The position numbers were made by a program, and so were the translations under genes. The notes beneath the pieces are model-generated. The model had not been told where the DNA came from and did no database searches. It saw nothing but the letters and a program-made list of their open reading frames with translations. 5,218 nt of DNA from Propionibacteriales bacterium (GTDB lineage: Bacteria; Actinomycetota; Actinomycetes; Propionibacteriales; Propionibacteriaceae): NCBI GenBank assembly GCA_030453285.1, contig JAKDKP010000222.1, positions 1-5,218 on the forward strand, in the 5' to 3' direction. The first letter of the stretch is position 1, and each line of letters starts with the position of its first letter. Positions 1 to 5,218 of the stretch are shown here, piece by piece.

Positions 1-2784
1 ACCGGCATCTCGTGGGATTCCTTGGCCGACCGCTACGAGGCGCCCACTCTCGATCCGAAGGTGCACGCCGCGCTCACTGAGATCGCTGAGGCGCATCGTC
101 AACATGATCGGTACTCGCGCTGGTCCAGACTGCCCGACTGGATCGAATTGACCGCTCTGGGTCGGGATTGGATCGACCTGCTCGTTGGCGCCCGCGAGGC
201 CGGGATCACCCTGTTGCCCGACAAGATCGGCAAGGGCGTCATTCACTTGGCGCCCGAGCCGGGGCACTTCGGGCTCGACATCGCGCCGACCGAGGCCGGC
301 GACCTGCAGGTGACACCCCGGCTGTCCCTGCCGGACGTTGATGCCGCATCCGAGGGTGTCGACCCATTCGACAACACTCACCCCGACCATGATCAGATCA
401 ACCTGGTGGGTGATCCGCCGACCGGTTGGTTCCGTCGCGAGGGCCGGGACCTGAGGCTGGGCGGTTTCGGACCCGATGTCGACCAGGCGGCCAATCGTGT
501 CCTGACCCACGGTCCGCTCACCATCCCTGCCGACGAGTGGCCGACCTTCGTGGTCGAGCATCTCCCGATCCTGCGGCGTCGCGCCACCGTCCGTACGGCC
601 GAGTCGCTCGAGGTCCCCGACGTCGTCCCACCACGGCTGCACCTCAACGTACGATTCGCCCCTGATCATCTGACCGTCCTGCACTGGTCCTTCCGGTACG
701 GACCGCGCGAGACACCCCTGCCAGTGCAGTTCTCCGACCACGGCCGTGCCGTACGTGAGCCCGCCCAGGAACGGGAACTGCTGGCCGCCATCCCCGATCA
801 CGACACGATGCCGAGCCTGTGGCAGAGCACTGGCACCGGCTGGACTCTCGCTGCCACCACCTCCCTGTCCGGCTTCGACACCGTTGCCTTCACCGACCTG
901 TTGCCGACCCTGGAGGCGGACGACCGGATCGAGGTCGAGATCGAGGGCGAACCCGTTTCGTACGACGAAGTCACCGCCAGTCCCCGGATCGCCCTCGGCA
1001 CATCGGAGCAGACCGATGATCGCGACTGGTTCGATCTCCAGATCGGTGTCTCCGTGGGCGGACATGACGTTCCGCTCGGCACGCTGGTCACCGCCATCGC
1101 GCGCGAGGACGACAAGCTGCTCCTGCCCAGTGGCGCCTGGTTCTCCCTTGATCAACCCGAGCTGCACCGGCTGAAGTCTCTGGTCGAGGAGGCCAGATCC
1201 CTGCAGGACAAGCCATCGGGTCCGCTGCGGCTGTCGGTGCTGCACGTCGGCCTGTGGGACGAGCTGGTCGAGATCGGCGTCGTGGAGGAGCAGTCCGCAC
1301 GGTGGCAGCAGTCCGTGGCGGCCCTGCTCGGCGTCAGAGGCGACCACGCGCCGGAACCGGCGACCGTACCGCGCGCGCTCCAGGCGACCCTACGGCCGTA
1401 CCAGGAGGAGGGCTTTCGCTGGTTGTCGATGTTGTGGGATCTCGGGTTGGGCGGCGTGCTGGCCGACGACATGGGCCTGGGCAAGACCCTCCAAATCCTG
1501 GCCGCTGCCCTACGTGCGAAGGAACGGGGCGAGCTCTCCGATCCGATGGTGATCGTGGCGCCCACCTCGGTGCTCGCCACCTGGACCGGTGAGGTCGAGC
1601 GCTTCGCCCCCCAGCTCAGCATTGCCGTGCTGGACCGTACGCGGGGCAAGGCGAAGGTGCCGATCGCCGAGGCGATCGCCGGTGCCGATCTCGTCGTCAC
1701 GTCGTACGCCGTGGCCCGCATCGACGCCGAGGCGTTCGGCTCGATCACCTGGTCGGCGGCGGTCCTCGACGAGGCGCAGTTCGTGAAGAACCATCAGGCC
1801 AAGACGTACGCCGCCATGCGTCGCCTGCCGGCCCGGGTCACCTTTGCCCTCACCGGTACGCCCCTGGAGAATTCGTTGATGGATCTGTGGTCGCTGCTGT
1901 CCATCGTCGCGCCGGGACTGCATCCACGCCCACAACAGTTCCGCGACGAATGGGTTCGTCCGATCGAGGCCGGCGAGGACCCCGAGCTGCTGGCCGCGCT
2001 GCGCAGGCGGATCCGACCGTTCATGCTGCGCCGGACCAAGCAGACGGTGGCCGCCGATCTGCCGCCCAAGCAGGAACAGGTGCTGCACGTCGCCCTGCAC
2101 CCCAAGCACCGTACGGTCTACGACCGACACCTGACCCGGGAACGCCAACGGCTCCTCGGGCTGATCGACGACTTCGACGAGAACCGGATCGCGATCCTGC
2201 GCGCCCTGACGGTGATGCGGCAGATGGCCCTCGACCCGTCCTTGGTCGACGCGGACGCGTACGGCGGATTGGCTTCCAGCGCCAAGATCGAGGCGCTCGT
2301 CGAGCAGGTCACCGAGCTCGCCGCCGAGGGCCATCGGGCGCTGGTGTTCAGCCAGTTCACCGGCTTCCTCAAGCTCGTACGTCAGCGACTCGCCACCGAA
2401 GGGATCGGCCACGCCTACCTCGACGGGAGGACCCGCAACCGTGCGACCGTCGTCAACACGTTCCGTACGGGGAACGCGCCGGTCTTCCTGATCTCCCTCA
2501 AAGCCGGCGGATTCGGGTTGACGCTCACCGAGGCCGACTACGTGTTCGTGCTCGACCCGTGGTGGAACCCAGCCGCCGAGAATCAGGCCATCGACCGCGC
2601 CCACCGGATCGGTCAGACCCGATCAGTCAACGTGTACCGGCTGGTGTCGACCGACACGATCGAGGAGAAGGTCGTCGCCCTGCAGCAGAAGAAGCGCGAC
2701 CTGTTCGACCGTGTTGTCGACGACGGCGACATGCTGTCGGGTGCCCTCACCGCCGATGACCTGCGTGGGCTCCTCGAACGCTGA
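1..2784 (+). CDS. SNF2-family DEAD/DEAH-type ATPase/helicase (5'-truncated)
   Basis: This is a DNA-dependent ATPase of the SWI2/SNF2 (RapA/HepA-like) superfamily 2 group. Such proteins translocate on duplex DNA and remodel protein-DNA complexes; the target of this one is unknown. The frame is open at base 1, so the 927 codons seen are a C-terminal part; a TTG at base 22 is probably internal. Counting codons from base 1, residues 1 to about 460 hold a poorly conserved N-terminal region. The RecA-like core follows: LRPYQEEG at 464, Walker A DDMGLGKT at 489-496 (Lys495), APTSVL at 520, DEAQ at 590-593, TGTPLEN from 618, LVFSQF from 781, SLKAGGFG from 832, DPWWNP from 852 and motif VI, ending RIGQ, at 862-872. 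All motifs look intact, so ATPase activity is expected. Actinobacterial relatives often carry a SWIM zinc finger near the N terminus; here it would lie left of the window. The gene ends 13 bases from the stop of a converging gene, and I see no clear terminator between them. Confidence 0.95.
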   Translation, partial: TGISWDSLADRYEAPTLDPKVHAALTEIAEAHRQHDRYSRWSRLPDWIELTALGRDWIDLLVGAREAGITLLPDKIGKGVIHLAPEPGHFGLDIAPTEAGDLQVTPRLSLPDVDAASEGVDPFDNTHPDHDQINLVGDPPTGWFRREGRDLRLGGFGPDVDQAANRVLTHGPLTIPADEWPTFVVEHLPILRRRATVRTAESLEVPDVVPPRLHLNVRFAPDHLTVLHWSFRYGPRETPLPVQFSDHGRAVREPAQERELLAAIPDHDTMPSLWQSTGTGWTLAATTSLSGFDTVAFTDLLPTLEADDRIEVEIEGEPVSYDEVTASPRIALGTSEQTDDRDWFDLQIGVSVGGHDVPLGTLVTAIAREDDKLLLPSGAWFSLDQPELHRLKSLVEEARSLQDKPSGPLRLSVLHVGLWDELVEIGVVEEQSARWQQSVAALLGVRGDHAPEPATVPRALQATLRPYQEEGFRWLSMLWDLGLGGVLADDMGLGKTLQILAAALRAKERGELSDPMVIVAPTSVLATWTGEVERFAPQLSIAVLDRTRGKAKVPIAEAIAGADLVVTSYAVARIDAEAFGSITWSAAVLDEAQFVKNHQAKTYAAMRRLPARVTFALTGTPLENSLMDLWSLLSIVAPGLHPRPQQFRDEWVRPIEAGEDPELLAALRRRIRPFMLRRTKQTVAADLPPKQEQVLHVALHPKHRTVYDRHLTRERQRLLGLIDDFDENRIAILRALTVMRQMALDPSLVDADAYGGLASSAKIEALVEQVTELAAEGHRALVFSQFTGFLKLVRQRLATEGIGHAYLDGRTRNRATVVNTFRTGNAPVFLISLKAGGFGLTLTEADYVFVLDPWWNPAAENQAIDRAHRIGQTRSVNVYRLVSTDTIEEKVVALQQKKRDLFDRVVDDGDMLSGALTADDLRGLLER

Positions 2785-2829
2785 TCATGACAAGGGTTCA
2801 TCCTCGCCGCTGATCATGGCACGGGACGA
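2771..2829. repeat. Imperfect tandem duplication (about 30 bp) across convergent gene ends
   Basis: Two adjacent copies, 2771-2800 and 2801-2829, both begin TCCTCG and share CGCTGATCATG exactly (2779-2789 and 2808-2818). The first 19 bases differ only by one substitution or indel, and the rest of the unit is about two-thirds identical. Copy 1 contains the last codons and TGA of the SNF2 gene and the stop codon of the minus-strand gene. Copy 2 encodes the C-terminal residues of that minus-strand protein. Each copy carries the palindrome TGATCA. This is seen directly; its origin by slippage or duplication is inferred. Confidence 0.7.
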
Positions 2830-3505
2830 TGCCCGTACGGCCCTCCCACCGGCCATGCTCCGACAACGGCCGGAAGCGCAGAGTGGTGAACTCGTGATGG
2901 AAGTCGCGGCGTTCCCGCTCGACCATCGCATCGCGATGGCGGACGGGAGCCTCGACGCCACTGTGCCCGTGCACCATCTGCACCATGTCACGCGTGGTAC
3001 GCCACACCGAGAACGTCGACACCGTCCTGAGCGGCCGGATCGCCGCCATGGCCAGGGTGGCGCCGGGATGGTCACGCACCAAGCGCTCCACCGGGCGGCC
3101 CCAGTGCAGGAATCTCGGCAGCTCCGGCAACCGCATCCGTGCCAAGGTGACCGCCACCACCGGCTCTTCCGGGGTCGCGGGGGACGCCGAGGCCCGCTGC
3201 GGCAGATCGGACAGTTCGCTCACTCTCCCCCAGCGCCGCAGGAACTCCATCCGTACGTGCCAACCGCCGGCCAGCTGTCGGCCGAGACCGTGTTGATCAA
3301 GGAATGTCTCCAGCGCCGCTTCGTCCTGCCAGCGGGCAAACACCGCAAGCCGCCGCAATTGCAACCTGTCCGGCGATACCACCGGGGCTCCGAGTCGCAT
3401 GCCGGCCAGGCACTCGACGTGACGCAGGCCCGGCGCGGTCGGCGCCCGCAGCAGCAGTCCGGCAGTGATCTGCGGGTCGAGGGTGGCCAGGTGGAAGGAG
3501 TACAC
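2798..3505 (-). CDS. Spheroidene monooxygenase (CrtA)-like protein
   Basis: The 235-residue product resembles the actinobacterial proteins usually annotated as spheroidene monooxygenase-like, built from dimeric alpha/beta-barrel repeats. The likeness lies in the pattern rather than in one signature. There is an N-terminal half with RRLAVFARWQDEAALETFL (about 51-69). The second half has VAVTLARMRL (117-126), LPRFLHWGRPVERLV, a strand with STFSVWRTTRDM (163-174), a His-rich helix (HGHSG at 179-183) and FTTLRFRPLSEHGRW (206-220). Classical CrtA oxidises carotenoids in purple bacteria; no carotenoid gene is visible here, so the substrate is unknown. The start is GTG at 3505, the only plausible start after an in-frame TGA about 60 bases upstream. 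It lacks a good Shine-Dalgarno. A TAGCGT sequence (minus strand, 3518-3513) ends 7 bases upstream, so a leaderless transcript is possible. It lies 84 bases downstream of the malic enzyme gene and may be cotranscribed. The C-terminal tail falls inside the tandem duplication. I am confident it is a gene, and less sure of the function. Confidence 0.7.
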   Translation of the reverse strand: MYSFHLATLDPQITAGLLLRAPTAPGLRHVECLAGMRLGAPVVSPDRLQLRRLAVFARWQDEAALETFLDQHGLGRQLAGGWHVRMEFLRRWGRVSELSDLPQRASASPATPEEPVVAVTLARMRLPELPRFLHWGRPVERLVRDHPGATLAMAAIRPLRTVSTFSVWRTTRDMVQMVHGHSGVEAPVRHRDAMVERERRDFHHEFTTLRFRPLSEHGRWEGRTGIVPCHDQRRG

Positions 3506-3523
3506 GGCCTGAACGCTAGCCGA

Positions 3524-3550
3524 GGGCAGCCGCTTCCCCGCGGCGTGCTC
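3524..3550 (-). other. Hairpin between malic enzyme and CrtA-like genes
   Basis: Bases 3524-3533 pair with 3540-3550, leaving a six-base loop (3534-3539) and one bulged base at 3545. This gives ten pairs, including one G-T wobble. It lies downstream of the malic enzyme stop codon and about 20 bases before the GTG of the next gene. No T-rich tract follows on either strand, so it is not a classical intrinsic terminator. It could be a weak terminator, an mRNA-processing or stabilising stem, or a chance structure in GC-rich DNA. Confidence 0.35.
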
Positions 3551-3589
3551 GACCGGAACTATGTGCTCAGGCCTTCGGGCGGCGCTGCC

Positions 3590-4777
3590 TCAGCCGCGGG
3601 CGACTCCGTCACGACGGGCTGCGTCGGCCACCGCCGCGGCAACGGCCGGGCCCACGCGGGGATCGAACGGCGAGGGGATCACGAGGTCTGCACTGAGGTC
3701 GTCGCCGACCAGGCCGGCCAGCGCTTCGGCTGCGGCGACCTTCATGCCCTCGGTGATCGAGCTCGCATGCACGTCGAAGGCGCCGCGGAAGATGCCGGGG
3801 AAGGCCAGCACATTGTTGATCTGGTTCGGGAAGTCCGACCGGCCGGTGGCGACGACCCGCGCGTGTCGGTAGGCGACGTCGGGGTGGACCTCGGGGTTTG
3901 GGTTGGCCATCGCGAAGATGATGGCGTCGTCGGCCATCGTCGCGACGACCTCCTCAGCCACCGTGCCGCCGGAGACACCGATGTAGACGTCGGCGCCGTC
4001 CAGCGCATCGGCCAGGGTGCCGCGGCGACCAGACGGGTCGGCGGTCAACTCGGCCAGCGCCTTCTTCGTCGGAGTCAGGTCGGTGCGGTCCGAGCTCACG
4101 ACGCCTTTGCGGTCGGTCACCGCGATGTCCTTGATGCCGGCGGCCAGCAGGATCTTGGCGATGGCCACGCCCGCGGCGCCGGCACCGGAGATGACCACGC
4201 GTGCGGACTCGGCCGTGCGGCCGGTGAGCTGGAGGGCGTTCTTCAGCGCGGCCAGGGCCACCACGGCAGTGCCGTGCTGGTCGTCGTGGAAGACGGGGAT
4301 GTCGAGGGCCTCCTTGAGGCGATCCTCGATCTCGAAGCAACGCGGTGCCGAGATGTCTTCGAGGTTGATGCCACCGAAGCTCGGCGCGAGCCGGACGACG
4401 GTCTCGACAATTTCCTCCACATCGGTGGCGGCGAGGCAGATCGGGATGCCGTCGACGCCGCCGAACTGCTTGAACAGGATCGCCTTGCCCTCCATCACCG
4501 GCATCGCAGCGGCCGGACCGATGTCGCCCAGACCGAGGACGGCACTGCCATCGGTCACGATGGCAACGGTGTTCGGCACCCACGTGTAGTGGCGACTCAG
4601 GCTCGCGTCTGCTGCGATCGCCTGGCACACCTCGGCGACGCCGGGGGTGTACGCGAGGGAGAGCTGGTCGGTGGTACTGACGTCGGCCGTCGGTACGGTC
4701 GCCATCTTCCCGCCAACGTGCAGCTCGAAGACCGGGTCACCCGCGTAAGGGTGGGAAGGAGTTTCGTCGGCAGCCAC
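3590..4777 (-). CDS. Malic enzyme, NAD(P)-dependent, small bacterial type
   Basis: The enzyme catalyses oxidative decarboxylation of L-malate to pyruvate and CO2, reducing NAD+ or NADP+ with a divalent metal in the cytoplasm. It supplies pyruvate and reducing power at the TCA-gluconeogenesis node. The 395-residue length fits the short bacterial class (YtsJ-like); there is no C-terminal phosphotransacetylase domain as in MaeB. Visible motifs: LAYTPGVAEVC with Tyr43; EGKAILFKQFGGVDG with probable catalytic Lys98; metal ligands Glu140-Asp141 in NLEDISAPRCFEIE and Asp165 or Asp166 in FHDDQHGTA (163-171); Rossmann loop GAGAAG (198-203); ANPNPEV (291-297); and NQINNVLAFPGIFRGAFD (318-335). All key residues are present. 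An Asp at 222, after the second Rossmann strand, might favour NAD, but cofactor choice cannot be settled from this. The start is GTG at 4777, supported by GGAAGGA eight bases upstream. It is transcribed away from the Tat-protein gene and is followed by the CrtA-like gene in the same direction. Confidence 0.96.
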   Translation of the reverse strand: MAADETPSHPYAGDPVFELHVGGKMATVPTADVSTTDQLSLAYTPGVAEVCQAIAADASLSRHYTWVPNTVAIVTDGSAVLGLGDIGPAAAMPVMEGKAILFKQFGGVDGIPICLAATDVEEIVETVVRLAPSFGGINLEDISAPRCFEIEDRLKEALDIPVFHDDQHGTAVVALAALKNALQLTGRTAESARVVISGAGAAGVAIAKILLAAGIKDIAVTDRKGVVSSDRTDLTPTKKALAELTADPSGRRGTLADALDGADVYIGVSGGTVAEEVVATMADDAIIFAMANPNPEVHPDVAYRHARVVATGRSDFPNQINNVLAFPGIFRGAFDVHASSITEGMKVAAAEALAGLVGDDLSADLVIPSPFDPRVGPAVAAAVADAARRDGVARG

Positions 4778-4785
4778 GGCCAGAA

Positions 4786-4792
4786 TCCTTCC
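4786..4792 (-). promoter_or_regulatory. Ribosome binding site of the malic enzyme gene
   Basis: On the minus strand this reads GGAAGGA, eight bases before the GTG at 4777. The strong match to the 16S anti-Shine-Dalgarno and good spacing fix the GTG as the start, since no ATG is available nearby. I could not find a convincing promoter for this gene further upstream. Confidence 0.75.
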
Positions 4793-4946
4793 ACACCTGC
4801 TCTGGTCAGTGGGCGACTGTCCAGATGCCCCCGGTCACAGCCGCCGTCAGGCACAGCAGACGTGGGGCCGGGCCGTCCATGCTCAGCTCCGAGCGGTGCG
4901 ATCGGGCCAGCCCGGACACCAGTCGGCCTCGGAAATGTGGGGTGCA

Positions 4947-4964
4947 CGGGATGGTCACATCCCG
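4947..4964. promoter_or_regulatory. Perfect 7+7 inverted repeat, possible operator
   Basis: CGGGATG at 4947-4953 and its exact complement CATCCCG at 4958-4964 are separated by GTCA. The dyad lies in the 266-base region between divergent genes, 16 bases upstream of the -35 box of the rightward promoter. The place and symmetry suit a dimeric transcription regulator, possibly acting on both genes. No T tract follows, so a terminator role is unlikely. The operator role is inference. Confidence 0.4.
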
Positions 4965-4966
4965 AA

Positions 4967-5015
4967 GACAGCCCGATCCCTTGACAGCCCGAAGGCATCC
5001 ACGTAGACAGTCTGA
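4967..5015 (+). repeat. Direct repeats of GACAGCCCGA over the divergent promoter
   Basis: GACAGCCCGA occurs exactly at 4967-4976 and 4983-4992. A third copy with two changes, GACAGTCTGA, lies at 5006-5015. The second copy overlaps the -35 box and the third overlaps the -10 box of the rightward promoter. Starts are 16 and 23 bases apart. They could be regulator binding sites, or in part a by-product of the promoter hexamers. Confidence 0.4.
4981..5009 (+). promoter_or_regulatory. SigA-type promoter for the Tat-exported protein gene
   Basis: A consensus -35 hexamer TTGACA (4981-4986) is followed after exactly 17 bases by TAGACA (5004-5009) as a plausible -10. Transcription would start near 5016, leaving a leader of about 28 bases before the ATG at 5044. 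A perfect TTGACA with optimal spacing in GC-rich DNA, placed directly before a gene start, is good support, although the -10 is only a fair match. Confidence 0.6.
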
Positions 5016-5025
5016 AAACGATTAC

Positions 5026-5030
5026 AAGGA
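5026..5030 (+). promoter_or_regulatory. Shine-Dalgarno AAGGA with unusual spacing
   Basis: AAGGA is the only purine-rich match before the Tat-protein gene. It stands 13 bases from the ATG at 5044, longer than usual. An in-frame CTG at 5038 would be spaced 7 bases, and an in-frame GTG at 5032 only 1 base. The ATG is kept as the start because it is the commonest codon, but translation from the CTG, adding two residues, is possible. Confidence 0.4.
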
Positions 5031-5043
5031 TGTGATCCTGCAA

Positions 5044-5218
5044 ATGTCCACCATTCCTCCCGGACAGAACTCCCCCCACTCGATCTCCCGTCGCGGACTC
5101 CTCGGTGCCGCGGCTGTCGGCACGGTCGGCGCCGGCCGGGCCGGGGGGGGAGACCCCCCCCACCCAGCCGCCGCCCCCCCCCCCGGGCGGATCGACGGGG
5201 GCACCAAAACCCCCGGCC
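5044..5218 (+). CDS. Tat-exported protein, N-terminal fragment
   Basis: Only the first 58 codons lie in the window. They begin with a twin-arginine signal peptide: a polar n-region with SRRGLLG at residues 15-21, then a mildly hydrophobic stretch rich in Ala, Gly and Val up to about residue 31. The product is therefore probably exported folded through the Tat system. The mature protein is not identifiable. After residue 31 the sequence becomes low-complexity Gly, Pro and Ala, because the DNA turns into G and C homopolymers that may be wrong, so the frame beyond about 5142 should not be trusted. The gene has its own promoter (TTGACA, 17 bases, TAGACA) and is divergent from the malic enzyme gene. 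Confidence 0.65.
   Translation, partial: MSTIPPGQNSPHSISRRGLLGAAAVGTVGAGRAGGGDPPHPAAAPPPGRIDGGTKTPG
5143..5184. other. G/C homopolymer tract, probable unreliable contig end
   Basis: Within 42 bases there are eight G (5143-5150), AGA, eight C (5154-5161) and later eleven C (5174-5184). Runs of five G (5197-5201) and five C (5210-5214) follow. Nothing comparable occurs in the preceding 5.1 kb. The G8-AGA-C8 arrangement is a perfect fold-back. The placement in the last 80 bases suggests sequencing or assembly error rather than biology. Confidence 0.6.

Noticed and set aside
22..24. TTG at base 22 as the true start of the SNF2 gene
   Set aside because: The frame is open through base 1, no Shine-Dalgarno is visible in the 21 bases before it, and SNF2 relatives usually extend further, so the gene most likely begins outside the window.
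1510..2604. A 364-codon open frame on the minus strand inside the SNF2 gene
   Set aside because: It lies opposite the conserved helicase motifs, its translation matches no family I know, and there is no sign of its own start signals. It is a shadow of the coding strand.
2785..2797. A bidirectional intrinsic terminator between the convergent genes
   Set aside because: Only 13 bases separate the stops, and the only pairing is between short TGATCA palindromes with no T-rich tract on either strand.
2711..4984. A 757-codon open frame on the plus strand, antisense to the CrtA-like and malic enzyme genes
   Set aside because: It overlaps two minus-strand genes with clear family motifs, and its translation is low-complexity and rich in Arg, Gly and His without recognisable domains. 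Such long antisense frames are expected in GC-rich DNA with few stops.
5143..5161. G8-AGA-C8 as a genuine hairpin or terminator
   Set aside because: It lies inside a coding frame, has no T tract, and sits among several other homopolymers at the very end of the window, so an artefact is the simpler explanation.
4597..5163. A 188-codon minus-strand open frame covering the divergent intergenic region
   Set aside because: It overlaps the malic enzyme start in another frame, reads against the Tat-protein gene and promoter, and begins inside the suspect homopolymer tract.

Overview
This is a GC-rich window (roughly two thirds G+C by eye). It has GTG starts, high-GC third positions and few stops on either strand, which fits an actinomycete. 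The gene content (actinobacterial SNF2 ATPase, small malic enzyme, CrtA-like protein, Tat-exported protein) agrees. A finer placement such as Propionibacteriales is only a guess.

Layout: (1) Bases 1-2784, plus strand: the C-terminal 927 codons of a SNF2-family ATPase, cut by the left edge, with a complete set of helicase motifs. (2) Bases 2798-3505, minus strand: a 235-residue protein resembling the spheroidene-monooxygenase (CrtA)-like family of actinobacteria. It converges on the SNF2 gene with only 13 bases between the stop codons, and an imperfect 30-base tandem duplication spans that junction. (3) Bases 3590-4777, minus strand: a complete, apparently functional small-type malic enzyme of 395 residues, 84 bases upstream of the CrtA-like gene and in the same direction, so the two may share a transcript. 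(4) Bases 4778-5043: a divergent regulatory region. It holds a good Shine-Dalgarno for the malic enzyme, a perfect 7+7 dyad, a repeated 10-base word and a near-consensus SigA-type promoter reading rightward. (5) Base 5044 to the right edge, plus strand: the start of a Tat-exported protein. Its sequence soon runs into long G and C homopolymers that look like the unreliable end of a contig.

The genes do not form an obvious pathway. Malic enzyme feeds central carbon metabolism (malate to pyruvate plus reduced nicotinamide cofactor), the SNF2 protein is a DNA-translocating ATPase, and the CrtA-like protein is a putative oxygenase without carotenoid genes beside it. I see no RNA gene, CRISPR array, insertion sequence or defence island, and no convincing new system. 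The observations most worth a second look are the strong excess of the palindrome CGTACG in the SNF2 gene, the duplication at the convergent gene ends, and the operator-like repeats around the divergent promoter.
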